Source: Chloroflexota bacterium
GTDB taxonomy: Bacteria > Chloroflexota > Dehalococcoidia > UBA2979
Assembly (NCBI GenBank): GCA_947470025.1
Contig: CANIRU010000012.1
Coordinates: 1 to 33,948 of the forward strand
DNA length: 33,948 bases
Direction of reading: 5' to 3'
In this document: piece after piece, positions 15,397 through 23,716 of the stretch
Numbering within the stretch: the stretch's first letter is position 1
Layout: every line of letters begins with the position of its first letter
Notes under the pieces: generated by a model
The model's database searches: none
What the model was told of the DNA's origin: nothing
The model's input: only the letters and a program-made list of their open reading frames with translations
Position numbers and translations under genes: made by a program

Positions 15397-15434
15397 CCGG
15401 TCACGTCGGTTCGTTGGTCAGGGAGGGGGAGTGC

Positions 15435-15518
15435 TGGTACCGAAGGTGGGACTCGAACCCACATGAGTTGCCTCAATCGATTTTGAGTCGACCGCGTCTG
15501 CCATTCCGCCACTTCGGC
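15435..15518 (-). tRNA. tRNA-Leu (anticodon CAA)
   Basis: An 84-base minus-strand class II tRNA. Acceptor GCCGAAG pairs with CTTCGGT (including one G-U). The D-loop is GGCGGAATGGCAGACGC, the anticodon loop CTCAAAA reads UUG, a long variable arm (TGAGGCAACTCA) follows, then T-arm GTGGG-TTCGAGT-CCCAC and an encoded CCA (15437-15435). Confidence 0.96.
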
Positions 15519-15527
15519 AAGGAGCCC

Positions 15528-15533
15528 ATCTTA
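15528..15533 (-). promoter_or_regulatory. -10 box for tRNA-Leu
   Basis: TAAGAT on the minus strand, preceded by TGG (extended -10 pattern), 9 bases before the tRNA 5' end and just after the coaE stop. No clear -35 box. Confidence 0.45.
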
Positions 15534-15547
15534 CCAGCGGGTCAGGG

Positions 15548-16228
15548 CTAGGCGCTGGCGGCGGCGGCGTCCGTCTCGCGCTGCCAGATCGCGTACTGCG
15601 ACTCGCCGAGGGTGCCCGCACGGTGCCGCTCGAGGGTCTCCGCGATCACCGCGTCGACCTCGTGCTCCATCTCCTCGCGGGCACCGGTGTTCATGAAGAT
15701 GTGGTCGGCGGCAGGGGCGCGCTCCTGCCACGGACGCGCGGAGGCAAGGCGTTGCAGCGCCTCGGCCTCCGTGAGTCCATTGCGTGCCATCAGGCGAGGC
15801 AGCGCGATGTCGTCCTCGACGGCGACGAGCCACGTCAGGTCGCACCAGCGGGAGTAGCGCTCATCGATCAGCAGCACCAGCTCGAGGATCGCGATCGCGT
15901 CCGGCGCGAGCGTGGCGCGCCAGTCGTCGATGATCCCCTTCATCTCCGCCTTGATGTCGCCGATCGCGGTGGTCAGCGCCTTCATGCGCTCGGCGTTGCC
16001 GAACACCATGCTGCCGAGCACGCGGCGGTCGATCATCCCGTCCGCGCCGACGACCGTGGGCCCGAACTCCTCGACGATCCGGTCGAAGCCGGGGCGTCCG
16101 GGGTCGTACATGCGGTGCACCACGCGGTCACCGTCCGCATGGACAGCGCCGTGACGCTCGACGAGGTACTGGCACAGGGAGCTCTTGCCGGTCGCGATCG
16201 ACCCGGTGACACCGATGACCAGCGCCAC
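15548..16228 (-). CDS. coaE: dephospho-CoA kinase
   Basis: CoaE phosphorylates the ribose 3'-OH of dephospho-CoA, the last step of coenzyme A synthesis. The 226-residue protein opens with VALVIGVTGSIATGKSSL, a P-loop at residues 6-17. ADGDRVVHRMYDPGRPG gives the substrate-binding aspartate region, and IDRRVLGSMVF is typical of the family. The middle (KALTTAIGDIKAEMKGII) stands where canonical CoaE has L-x-x-I-x-H-P; the histidine-proline is missing, so it is a somewhat divergent member. I chose GTG at 16226-16228 because it lies 2 bases after the CoA-transferase stop; the frame open upstream is shadow. The pairing with a CoA-transferase suits a CoA role. Confidence 0.88.
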   Translation of the reverse strand: MALVIGVTGSIATGKSSLCQYLVERHGAVHADGDRVVHRMYDPGRPGFDRIVEEFGPTVVGADGMIDRRVLGSMVFGNAERMKALTTAIGDIKAEMKGIIDDWRATLAPDAIAILELVLLIDERYSRWCDLTWLVAVEDDIALPRLMARNGLTEAEALQRLASARPWQERAPAADHIFMNTGAREEMEHEVDAVIAETLERHRAGTLGESQYAIWQRETDAAAASA

Positions 16229-16230
16229 GG

Positions 16231-17427
16231 CTAGTCCCGCACCCGCGTGACGCCCTCGACGCGCAGCGCGGCCAGTGCGCCCGCGTCCAGTCCGAGGACC
16301 TCTGCCAGCACCTCGTCCGTGTGCTGCCCTAGCGACGGCGCGGGCTCCATGGGCTCCATGCCCTCCATCAGGAGCGCAGGGCGCATGAGCTGCACCGGGC
16401 CGGCGATGGGGTGCTGAATGGTCTGGATGAAGTCGCGCGCCTTCAGGTGCTCGTCCTCGAAGAGGTCGACGGTGTCGAAGACGTAGGAGCACGGCACGCC
16501 CGCCGCGCCGAGGAGCCGCATTGCCTCGCGCTTGTCGTGCTGCGCCGTCCAGGCCGCGATCTGCTCGTACACGGAGTCGATGTTCGCGACGCGCGCCTCG
16601 GCGGTGACGTAGCGCTCGTCGTTCACCATGTCGGGGCGATCGATCGTCGCGCAGAGGGCGTCCCACATCTGGGTCGTCGCGGGGTAGATGAACATCCAAT
16701 CGTTGGGATCGTCGCCCTTGCACTTGTACAGGCCGCCCGCAGCGCGTCCACGGAGGTAGCCGTGCCGGGTCGCGGGAGTGTGGCCCCACTTCTCCAGCTC
16801 CAGCGTCCGCATGAACATCGAAACGGCCTCCTGCATCGAGAGCTCGATGACCTGGCCCAGCCCGGTGCGTTGCTGCTCCACGTAGGCTGCGAGGATGCCG
16901 ATGGCGGCCTGCATCCCGGTGCCGGAGTCCGCGTAGGTCGGTCCGACGATCCTCGGCGGCCCATCGACGTCGCCCGTGACCGAGAACGCACCGGCGGCGG
17001 CCTGGGCGACCCAGTCGTAGACTAGGAAGTCCTTGTACGGGCCGCTCAGACCGAAGCCCTTGAGGCGCGCGCAGATCAGCCGGGGGTTGAGCTTCCGCAG
17101 GTACTCGATGTCGATGTCGAGCGCCTCCAGGATGCCCGGCCCGTAGTTCTCGATGAACACGTCGAAATGCGGGACCAGGTCGAAGAAGGTCTGGCGGCCG
17201 CGCTCCGTCTTCAGGTTGAGGACGATGCTGCGCTTGTTGCCGTTGTAGTTCATGAAGTACTGGGAGTCGGCGCCGTTCATGCCGCTGCCCACGTGCCGAC
17301 CGGGATCACCGGTTGGCCCCTCGACCTTCACGACGTCCGCACCCAGCCACGCGAGGTATTGCGTGGCGGACGTGCCGGCCTCGTACTGCGTCATGTCGAG
17401 GACGCGCATGCCTTCGAGTGATGCCAT
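16231..17427 (-). CDS. CaiB/BaiF family (type III) CoA-transferase
   Basis: This 398-residue enzyme moves CoA between organic acids through a covalent aspartyl thioester. It has the family start (LEGMRVLDMTQYEAGTSATQYLAWLGADVVKVE) and NYNGNKRSIVLNLK. Catalytic Asp167 lies in PTYADSGTG, at the position of Asp169 in formyl-CoA transferase. A C-terminal domain contains VPCSYVFDTVDLFEDEHLKARDF. Donor and acceptor acids cannot be predicted. A TAGACT box (17461-17456) and a GAGG site lie upstream of ATG 17427, so it is probably leadered. It is first of a two-gene unit with coaE. Confidence 0.93.
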   Translation of the reverse strand: MASLEGMRVLDMTQYEAGTSATQYLAWLGADVVKVEGPTGDPGRHVGSGMNGADSQYFMNYNGNKRSIVLNLKTERGRQTFFDLVPHFDVFIENYGPGILEALDIDIEYLRKLNPRLICARLKGFGLSGPYKDFLVYDWVAQAAAGAFSVTGDVDGPPRIVGPTYADSGTGMQAAIGILAAYVEQQRTGLGQVIELSMQEAVSMFMRTLELEKWGHTPATRHGYLRGRAAGGLYKCKGDDPNDWMFIYPATTQMWDALCATIDRPDMVNDERYVTAEARVANIDSVYEQIAAWTAQHDKREAMRLLGAAGVPCSYVFDTVDLFEDEHLKARDFIQTIQHPIAGPVQLMRPALLMEGMEPMEPAPSLGQHTDEVLAEVLGLDAGALAALRVEGVTRVRD

Positions 17428-17515
17428 CGGCGGTACCTCGGTCGGGGAGAGCTGCAGTCTATCGCACCGACGCGTACTAGGAGTACCGCGCTGCGACCAT
17501 CACCACGTGCATTAT

Positions 17516-17541
17516 CGCCGCTCGGCAACAGCGAGGCGGCG
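17516..17541 (-). terminator. hairpin after the amidase-phosphotransferase pair
   Basis: Minus-strand CGCCGCCTCG and CGAGCGGCG pair around a CTGTTGC loop with a single-base bulge, 8 bases after the phosphotransferase stop. No T-run follows, so it is only a possible terminator. Confidence 0.4.
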
Positions 17542-17549
17542 TCCTGGCG

Positions 17550-18656
17550 CTAGTCGAGTACCTCGAACGCGCCGGTCTCCTCGATGGCCGCGGCGAGCCG
17601 AGCCAGGCCGACCTCGTGGACACGCACCATCCGGTCGTTCGGCTGCTCGGCCGCCGCACCGATCAGGAACACCGCAAAGCCGAGGAGCAGCGCCCGCCGG
17701 TAGTCGTCCCACGCCTCCGCTGCGTCGTAGCCCTCGACGCCACCTGCGCGCAGGGCGTCGAGGTACGCGTCAATCAGGGCGCGCTCGTGCGCCCGCCGCA
17801 CGTCCGGTTCGAGGTCGAGGCCGAGGAAGTAGCCCACGTCGTACATGCCCCGGCAGCGGCATACGAACTGCCAGTCGATCGCCGTCACCTCGATGCCCCC
17901 GGATGGCCGGTCGTCGAAGAACAGGTTGTCGAGGCGGTAGTCGCCGTGCACTACCGTGACGGGCGCGCAGGCCATGCGGTGCAGCAGCGGCACGTAGCCC
18001 TTGACCAGCGCGGGGATGCGCGCCGCGAGGCTCGCGGGCATCGGTACGAGCTGTCGCGTGCGTTCCCACACCCGTGCGAGGGCGCCCTGAACCCGCGCCG
18101 CGCGGTTGAGGCCGATCGTCGTCTCGGGCATCGCATCGCCGACCGGCGGCGGGGTGTGCCACCAGCGGGCGTGCAGCGCCGCGGCGGCCTCGATCGCGGC
18201 GCGGGCCTCCTCGACCGTGCAGCCCGCGATCTGGTCGCCCTGCGGGCGGGGACGGAGGTCTTCGAGCAGCAGCACGTAGTCGCCGGACGGGGCGCTAGTC
18301 GGATCAATCGAGGCGGCGTAGCAGCGCGGCGTGCGGATCCTGCTCGTCGCGGCTAGCGTCGTGTAGAACGACACTTCGCGCTCGTACCAGTGCTGGAACG
18401 CCGCGACGCCACGCGCCCCCGCGCGGTCAGCGGGGAACTTGGCGACCAGCGATCGAGGGGCCTCGACGGCGCTCCCCGCGTATTCGATCCGCACGCGGTA
18501 CGTCTCGCCGTTCACGCCGCCGAGGTCGCCGATCGCCTCGACGGCCGCGCTCTCGATGAGCGCTTCGCCAAGGACGCCCGCCTCGCGCAGCGCCAGCGAG
18601 AGCCACTCGACGGTGATCTCGTGGGGCGCGCGGGGCCACTCCGGGATCGACGTCAC
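17550..18656 (-). CDS. aminoglycoside phosphotransferase / ecdysteroid-kinase-like family protein
   Basis: This 368-residue kinase-fold protein has ATP lysine Lys73 (SLVAKFPAD) and the linker VLLLEDLRPRPQGDQI. The catalytic loop is VVHGDYRLDNLFF (His237, Asp239, Asn244) and the metal aspartate is Asp261 in AIDWQF. It belongs with the APH/EcKinase-like group, which phosphorylates small hydroxylated molecules; no antibiotic target can be inferred. It starts at GTG in a GTGA overlap with the amidase stop, so the two are translated together. The pair could modify or salvage an amide-containing compound (inference). Confidence 0.87.
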   Translation of the reverse strand: MTSIPEWPRAPHEITVEWLSLALREAGVLGEALIESAAVEAIGDLGGVNGETYRVRIEYAGSAVEAPRSLVAKFPADRAGARGVAAFQHWYEREVSFYTTLAATSRIRTPRCYAASIDPTSAPSGDYVLLLEDLRPRPQGDQIAGCTVEEARAAIEAAAALHARWWHTPPPVGDAMPETTIGLNRAARVQGALARVWERTRQLVPMPASLAARIPALVKGYVPLLHRMACAPVTVVHGDYRLDNLFFDDRPSGGIEVTAIDWQFVCRCRGMYDVGYFLGLDLEPDVRRAHERALIDAYLDALRAGGVEGYDAAEAWDDYRRALLLGFAVFLIGAAAEQPNDRMVRVHEVGLARLAAAIEETGAFEVLD

Positions 18657-19996
18657 GACGGGAGCAGCGCCTCGATGCGCTCGGCGGCGTCCAGGAACTC
18701 CTCGTCGCGTCCGAATCGTCCGGCGAGCTGCAGGCCGACGGGCAGCCCATCGATTGTCCCGGCCGGCAGCGTGATGTCAGGGACGCCGGCGTGCGTCCAT
18801 GGCACGCACATCACCGGATCGCCCGTCGAGGTCAGTCCGAGCGGTGCCGGGCCGAGCGCGGGCATGCTCGCCCACACGTCGATGCCATGGCGTTCCGACG
18901 CCGCGTCGATGCGCGCGCGCAGCTCGAGGCGGCTTGCGAACCCCTCGGCGCGGGCCTCGGGCGTGACGTGCTGCGCCGCGTCGAACAGGGCGGCGCTCGC
19001 CGCGCGGAACATCGATCCCCAGCGCACGAAGCGTTCGGCGTGCGTGTCGCCGAACTCCGCCGTCGCGATCGCGCGGTGCCGCGCGTTGATGCCATCGATG
19101 TCATCGAGGAACGGCACCCGCCGGACGGTCACGCCGCGCGCCTCCAGCGCGGCGATCGTCGCCTCGAACGACGCGAGCGCGGCAGGCTGCAGCTGCGCGA
19201 GATACGGGCCGACGGGCACGCCAACGACGGGCAGGCTTGAAGCCCGCAGGTCAGGATCGGGTGGGGCTGGTATCCCGCCGTTAGCCCGCCAATCGCCGTA
19301 CATCACGCTCGCGACGAGGCGCGCGCCCGCGACGTCCTGCGTGAACCAGCCGACGTGGTCGACCGATCGCGAATACGCTACGGCGCCGTTGGTCGAGACG
19401 CGGTCGTACGAACCCTTGTAGCCGACGACGCCGACGTATGCCGCGGGGCGCAATACCGATCCCACCGTCTGCGAGCCGATCGCCAGCGGCACGTACCCGC
19501 TAGCCACTGAAGCTCCCGATCCGCTGCTCGAACCGCCGGGCGTGTGCAGCGCGTTGTGTGGGTTCGTCGTTGCGCCGGGGTCGAAGTAGGCGAACTCCGT
19601 CGACACTGTCTTGCCGAGGACGATCGCGCCCGCGTCGATCAGGCGGGTGACCGCGGGGCCCTGCGGCATCACCCATTCCTCGGGCGGGATGGCGGAGCCG
19701 GCGCGGGTCGGGAGGCCGTCGACCGCGAAGATGTCCTTCATACCGAGCAGCACGCCGTACAGTGGCGGCTTCGGGGCGCCCTCGGGGTATCGAGCCGCGA
19801 GCGCATCGGCCGCGGCGTGGACGCGTTCGCGACGGCCCGGCTCGGGGAGGAACGCGCGCACGCGTGCATCGAACCGATCGAGGCGGTCGAGCGCGGCGTC
19901 GATCTGCGCGTGGACATCGACGATGCCCTCGCGCAGCGCGGCGGCGCGGCTGGCGAGCGGGATGGCGGAGAGCGGCGAGGTGGTGTGTGTCGTCAT
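18653..19996 (-). CDS. amidase-signature family hydrolase
   Basis: This 447-residue protein has the amidase-signature Ser-cisSer-Lys triad: Lys87 in LLGMKDIF, serines around 156-158 in TPGGSSSGSGASVASG, and likely nucleophile Ser180 in GSQTVGSVLRPAA. The usual T-D-T-G-G-S-I-R-x-P-A is altered to QTVGSVLRPAA, so substrate range may differ, but the serine and proline-alanine remain. It is somewhat short for the family and is not GatA by context. I chose ATG at 19994-19996 because a TAAGAT box precedes it by 7 bases; an in-frame ATG at 20003-20005 adds three residues. It is translationally coupled to the phosphotransferase gene. Confidence 0.92.
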   Translation of the reverse strand: MTTHTTSPLSAIPLASRAAALREGIVDVHAQIDAALDRLDRFDARVRAFLPEPGRRERVHAAADALAARYPEGAPKPPLYGVLLGMKDIFAVDGLPTRAGSAIPPEEWVMPQGPAVTRLIDAGAIVLGKTVSTEFAYFDPGATTNPHNALHTPGGSSSGSGASVASGYVPLAIGSQTVGSVLRPAAYVGVVGYKGSYDRVSTNGAVAYSRSVDHVGWFTQDVAGARLVASVMYGDWRANGGIPAPPDPDLRASSLPVVGVPVGPYLAQLQPAALASFEATIAALEARGVTVRRVPFLDDIDGINARHRAIATAEFGDTHAERFVRWGSMFRAASAALFDAAQHVTPEARAEGFASRLELRARIDAASERHGIDVWASMPALGPAPLGLTSTGDPVMCVPWTHAGVPDITLPAGTIDGLPVGLQLAGRFGRDEEFLDAAERIEALLPS

Positions 19997-20003
19997 GCGG
20001 CAC

Positions 20004-20009
20004 ATCTTA
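20004..20009 (-). promoter_or_regulatory. TANNNT box for a leaderless amidase transcript
   Basis: TAAGAT on the minus strand, 7 bases before ATG 19996. It overlaps the alternative ATG at 20003-20005, which favours the shorter start. Confidence 0.4.
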
Positions 20010-20102
20010 GCGGGCTGGATGGGCAGAATACCCGCGCTGCCCGCCAGACCTCACGGGCTTCGAGGGCTGCGCGATGAGCAGAGCCGCGCGCGTTCGACGA
20101 GG

Positions 20103-22364
20103 CTACGCGGCGGCGCGTTCCTCGATGTAGCGGACGCAGTCACCGGATTCGAGCGCGGGGGCGTAGTAGAAGCCCTGCACCATGTCGCAGTTCGCGGCGC
20201 GCAGCGCGATGAGTTGGGCTTCCGTCTCGACGCCCTCGGCAATGACCAGCAGACCCAGGGCGTGGCCCAGCGCGATCACTGCCTCGACGATCGCAAGCGC
20301 GTTGCCGGGCTCCGTGATCCCGGAGACGAAGTAGCGGTCCACCTTCAACGTATGCACCGGAAAGTCGCTGAGCCGCACGAGCCACGACTCGCCAACCCCA
20401 AAGTCGTCGATCGCCGTCGTCACGCCGAGGGCCTGTAACTCGCCGAGGACCCCCAGCACCGACGCCAGGTCGAGGATCGCGGCCGTCTCCGTCAGCTCCA
20501 GCTCCAGCGCCTGCGGCGGCAGTCCGGTCTCCTCGAGGATGCCGCGCACGACCTCCCCGAAGTTCGGTACGAGGAGCTGGCGGGGCGACACGTTGACGGC
20601 GACGCGCACGGGGTGGCCGCCGTCCGTGGACCAGCGCTGCACCTCGCGGCAGGCGGTGCGGAGCACGGTTTCGCCGACGCCGATGATCAGGCCGGTCTCT
20701 TCGAGGAGCGGGACGAACTCCGCTGGTGAGACGAAGCCACGGAGCGGGTGCGGCCAGCGCAGCAGCGCTTCCACTCCCAGCACGACGCCCGTCTCCGTGT
20801 CGAGCTGCGGCTGGTAATACACCTCGAGCTTGCCGTGCTCGACGGCGGCGCGCAGGTCGCTCTCCAACTCGAGGCGCAGGCGGGCCGGGTCGCTCGCGGA
20901 CTCCGAGCCGATGACATAGCCGTCTCGGCCCTGATTCTTCGCCTGGTGCATGGCGGCATCCGCGATGCGGATCAGCAGCTCGGCATCCGCCTGCTCGCCG
21001 CCGACCACGGCGACGCCGATGCTCACGGACAGCTTCAGCTGGTGGCCGTCGTGGTCGAACGGCTCGCGGAACGCCGCCAGCACGCGCCGCGCGATGCCCT
21101 CGGCGGCCGCACGCCCACCGAGGTCCGGCGCGAGCACGAGGAACTCGTCGCCGCCGAAGCGCGCGAGGAGGTGCTGCGGCGGCACGTGCGAGGTCAGCCG
21201 GTCCGCCACGGTGCGCAGCAGCCGGTCGCCGCTCGTGTGCCCCAGCGTGTCGTTGATCAGCTTGAAGCGGTCGAGGTCGAGCATCAGCACGGCGACCGAT
21301 CGGCCCTGGTAGCGCGCATCGATGAGCGCACGCTGCACGTGGCGGTCGAAGAGGTCGCGGTTGGGGAGGCCCGTGAGGCGGTCGTAGTCCGCCATGCGCC
21401 GGATCGTCTCGGAGGTGCGGCGTGACTCGGTCAGGTCGTGGACCTCGATCAGCGTCCCGTTGTCGTGGCCGTCCTCGCGGACGGGGGAGAGCGTGATCTC
21501 CACGTCGAGGGGCGTGCCGTTCGCCGCCTGCAGTTGCAGCTCGTACTGGCTCGGCACCGCGTCCGACCACATGCGCGAGGCCATCAGCGCGGCGAATTGG
21601 TCGACGTACCGGCCGGGCACCACATCGGCGACGGTGAGCGCCGACATCTCCAGCTCGGTGCGGCCGAGGAGCCGGCGGAGCGCCTCGTTGGAGAGCAGCA
21701 CGTGGCCGTCGTCTGCAACGAGCATGATGCCGTTGCGCGCGGTGTTCAGCGCCGCGCGAAAGCGCTCCTGGCTCTCGCGCAGGGCGCGCTCCGTCTCGAG
21801 GCGGTCCTGCTGGTCACGCACCACGCCCCGGAGACCGCGAGGGTACTCGCGGCTGCCCATGCTCGTCAGGACGGTGGTGAGGTGCGTGTCCGTGCCGTTC
21901 GCGTGGTGCCAGCGCGTGTTCCACGTGATCATCGTGTCGCCGGCAGGCAGCGGTTCGTCGAGGATCGGCACAGGACCCTCGGTGAGGTCGCCGATCGACT
22001 GCCCGACCAGGGTGCTCGGGTCGTAGCCGAGCACATTGATCGCACGCTCGTTCGCGAACGTGACGACACCCTCCGTGTCCGTCTCGAACAGGAGGTCGGG
22101 GGTGCACTGGCTCAGGGTCTCGAGGCGTTCCCGCACGTCGCTCGACGCCCGCCGCCAGCGGTAGCGCGCGACGAGGGCCGTCGCGAACCCGAGGAGCGCA
22201 GCCATGCCCATCCCGTCCCCGAGCCAGGTCGGTCCGGGCTGCGCGAGGAAGGCGACGGTGCCGAAGGGGATCGAGAGCAGCAGCGGCCACCCCACGGTCT
22301 CGACGAGCGACGACCAACGTGACTGACTGATGGCGCACCCCCCCTCGATCAGCACTCGCGGCAA
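20103..22364 (-). CDS. membrane PAS-PAS-GGDEF-EAL cyclic-di-GMP protein
   Basis: A 753-residue two-way c-di-GMP enzyme. Order: N-terminal membrane segments (about residues 22-42 and 52-68), PAS (about 78-190), PAS (about 198-315), GGDEF domain with intact GGDEF at 404-408, then an EAL domain. The EAL domain has VEALLRW (531-537), NVSPRQLL, ELTET, DDFG and KVDRYF, all consistent with an active phosphodiesterase. No RxxD inhibitory site is seen before GGDEF. Both activities look possible. The start is uncertain: TTG at 22362-22364 or GTG at 22353-22355. No good ribosome site or TANNNT box is visible. It is divergent from the MFS gene. Confidence 0.93.
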   Translation of the reverse strand: MPRVLIEGGCAISQSRWSSLVETVGWPLLLSIPFGTVAFLAQPGPTWLGDGMGMAALLGFATALVARYRWRRASSDVRERLETLSQCTPDLLFETDTEGVVTFANERAINVLGYDPSTLVGQSIGDLTEGPVPILDEPLPAGDTMITWNTRWHHANGTDTHLTTVLTSMGSREYPRGLRGVVRDQQDRLETERALRESQERFRAALNTARNGIMLVADDGHVLLSNEALRRLLGRTELEMSALTVADVVPGRYVDQFAALMASRMWSDAVPSQYELQLQAANGTPLDVEITLSPVREDGHDNGTLIEVHDLTESRRTSETIRRMADYDRLTGLPNRDLFDRHVQRALIDARYQGRSVAVLMLDLDRFKLINDTLGHTSGDRLLRTVADRLTSHVPPQHLLARFGGDEFLVLAPDLGGRAAAEGIARRVLAAFREPFDHDGHQLKLSVSIGVAVVGGEQADAELLIRIADAAMHQAKNQGRDGYVIGSESASDPARLRLELESDLRAAVEHGKLEVYYQPQLDTETGVVLGVEALLRWPHPLRGFVSPAEFVPLLEETGLIIGVGETVLRTACREVQRWSTDGGHPVRVAVNVSPRQLLVPNFGEVVRGILEETGLPPQALELELTETAAILDLASVLGVLGELQALGVTTAIDDFGVGESWLVRLSDFPVHTLKVDRYFVSGITEPGNALAIVEAVIALGHALGLLVIAEGVETEAQLIALRAANCDMVQGFYYAPALESGDCVRYIEERAAA

Positions 22365-22436
22365 TCATCGACCGCGAGACGCGCGTCCGTAGGCGCGCGC
22401 TCATTCGCCCTGGCTGGCCCCTTAGGAGCGGGCGCG

Positions 22437-22442
22437 TACGAT
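22437..22442 (+). promoter_or_regulatory. TANNNT box for a leaderless MFS transcript
   Basis: TACGAT followed by 6 bases and the ATG at 22449. No -35 box is evident. Confidence 0.45.
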
Positions 22443-22448
22443 GCGCCG

Positions 22449-23699
22449 ATGCGCGAGCCTCCGCCGTTACCCGCCGCCTCGAATCAGCCCGCCCCGGGCG
22501 ACTTCCGCCTGCGCTCGCTCTTCATCCCCGCGTTTCTCCCGTCGCTGCTGTTCGGCATCGGGCAGGGCGCGGTGGTCCTCGCGATGCCGCTGTACGCAAA
22601 GGGCCTCGGCGCGGCGGTGCCGACGATCGCGCTGATCGTGGCGCTGCGCGGCATCGGCACGATGGTGGCCGACATCCCGGCCGGGGTGATCGTGTCGAGG
22701 TTCGGTGAGCGCTGGGCGATGGTCGGCGCGTCACTCGTGCTGATCGCGACCGCGGTGGTCACCTCGTTGTCAGACTCGACGCTCGTGTTTGCGGCGGTCT
22801 CGTTCGTCATGGGCGGAGCATGGGCGGTGTTCCAGCTTGCTCGCATGTCGTACGTGGCCGAGCGGACGCCGATGGAGTGGCGCGGGCGCGCGCTGTCGAC
22901 GATCGGCGGTCTCGGGCGGGTGGGGAACCTGATCGGCCCGCTGCTCGCGGGCTACCTCGCCATCTGGTTCGGGCTCGGGGCGGCGTTCTATCTGCAGGCG
23001 GTGCTCGGGGGCGCTGCAGCGCTCGTGCTGTTCTTCGTGATCGACGATGTCGGCATGCAACAGGCGCACGGCAGCAACGTCTACCAGCGCTTCTTCGGCA
23101 TCCTGCGCGATCACCGCGAGGCGTTCGCCACCGGCGGGCTGGCTGCCGTCATGCTGCAGGTGCTGCGCAACGGGCGGCAGATCATCCTGCCGCTGTGGGG
23201 AGATGCGCTGGGGTTCGACCTGACCACGATCAGCTGGGTGTATAGCGCCTCGAACCTCGTTGACTCGCTGATGTTCTACCCGGCGGGGTACGCGATGGAT
23301 CGCTGGGGGCGGAAGTTCGTCGTGCTGTCCTCGATGGGATTGCTCTCGCTGGGGATGGTGCTGGTGCCGGTCTCGTACAACCCGGTGACGCTGGCACTGG
23401 TCGGGCTGATCGCGGGCGTCGGGAATGGCCTCGGCGCCGGCATCGTGCAGACGCTGGGCGCGGACTTCTCGCCCACGGTCGGTCGAGGTGAGTTCCTCGG
23501 CGTGTGGCGACTGCTCTCCGACATCGGCGGGTCGGCCGGCCCGGCGATTCTCGGCGCGATCGCCGGGGCGGCGACGCTGGGCACGGCGTCGGTCGCGACC
23601 GGAGGGATCGGCGTCGCCGGGATGATCGTGATCTACCTCGCGATGCCGGAGCCGCTGCAGCGCGACCGCCGACAACGAGGACGCCCGCCCGTCCCCTAG
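22449..23699 (+). CDS. major facilitator superfamily transporter
   Basis: This 416-residue protein has about twelve hydrophobic helices. A loop after helix 2 carries the MFS motif A region (ADIPAGVIVSRFGERWAMVGA), with its second-half counterpart at YPAGYAMDRWGRKFVVLSS. The pattern is typical of drug/H+ antiporter-type MFS proteins, but substrate is unknown. The N-terminus (PPPLPAASNQPAPGDFRLR) is a soluble Pro-rich lead. ATG at 22449 is chosen because a TACGAT box lies 6 bases upstream. Nine C residues (23700-23708) follow the stop, before the convergent M16 gene. Confidence 0.92.
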   Translation: MREPPPLPAASNQPAPGDFRLRSLFIPAFLPSLLFGIGQGAVVLAMPLYAKGLGAAVPTIALIVALRGIGTMVADIPAGVIVSRFGERWAMVGASLVLIATAVVTSLSDSTLVFAAVSFVMGGAWAVFQLARMSYVAERTPMEWRGRALSTIGGLGRVGNLIGPLLAGYLAIWFGLGAAFYLQAVLGGAAALVLFFVIDDVGMQQAHGSNVYQRFFGILRDHREAFATGGLAAVMLQVLRNGRQIILPLWGDALGFDLTTISWVYSASNLVDSLMFYPAGYAMDRWGRKFVVLSSMGLLSLGMVLVPVSYNPVTLALVGLIAGVGNGLGAGIVQTLGADFSPTVGRGEFLGVWRLLSDIGGSAGPAILGAIAGAATLGTASVATGGIGVAGMIVIYLAMPEPLQRDRRQRGRPPVP

Positions 23700-23716
23700 C
23701 CCCCCCCCGGTCACCG

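Noticed and set aside
17550-18656. Aminoglycoside resistance gene
   Set aside because: The fold is shared by many small-molecule kinases; closest features are those of ecdysteroid-kinase-like proteins, and nothing ties it to antibiotics.
23700-23708. Run of nine C residues between the MFS and M16 genes
   Set aside because: It lies after the MFS stop and outside the convergent M16 gene, so phase-variable expression is not expected.
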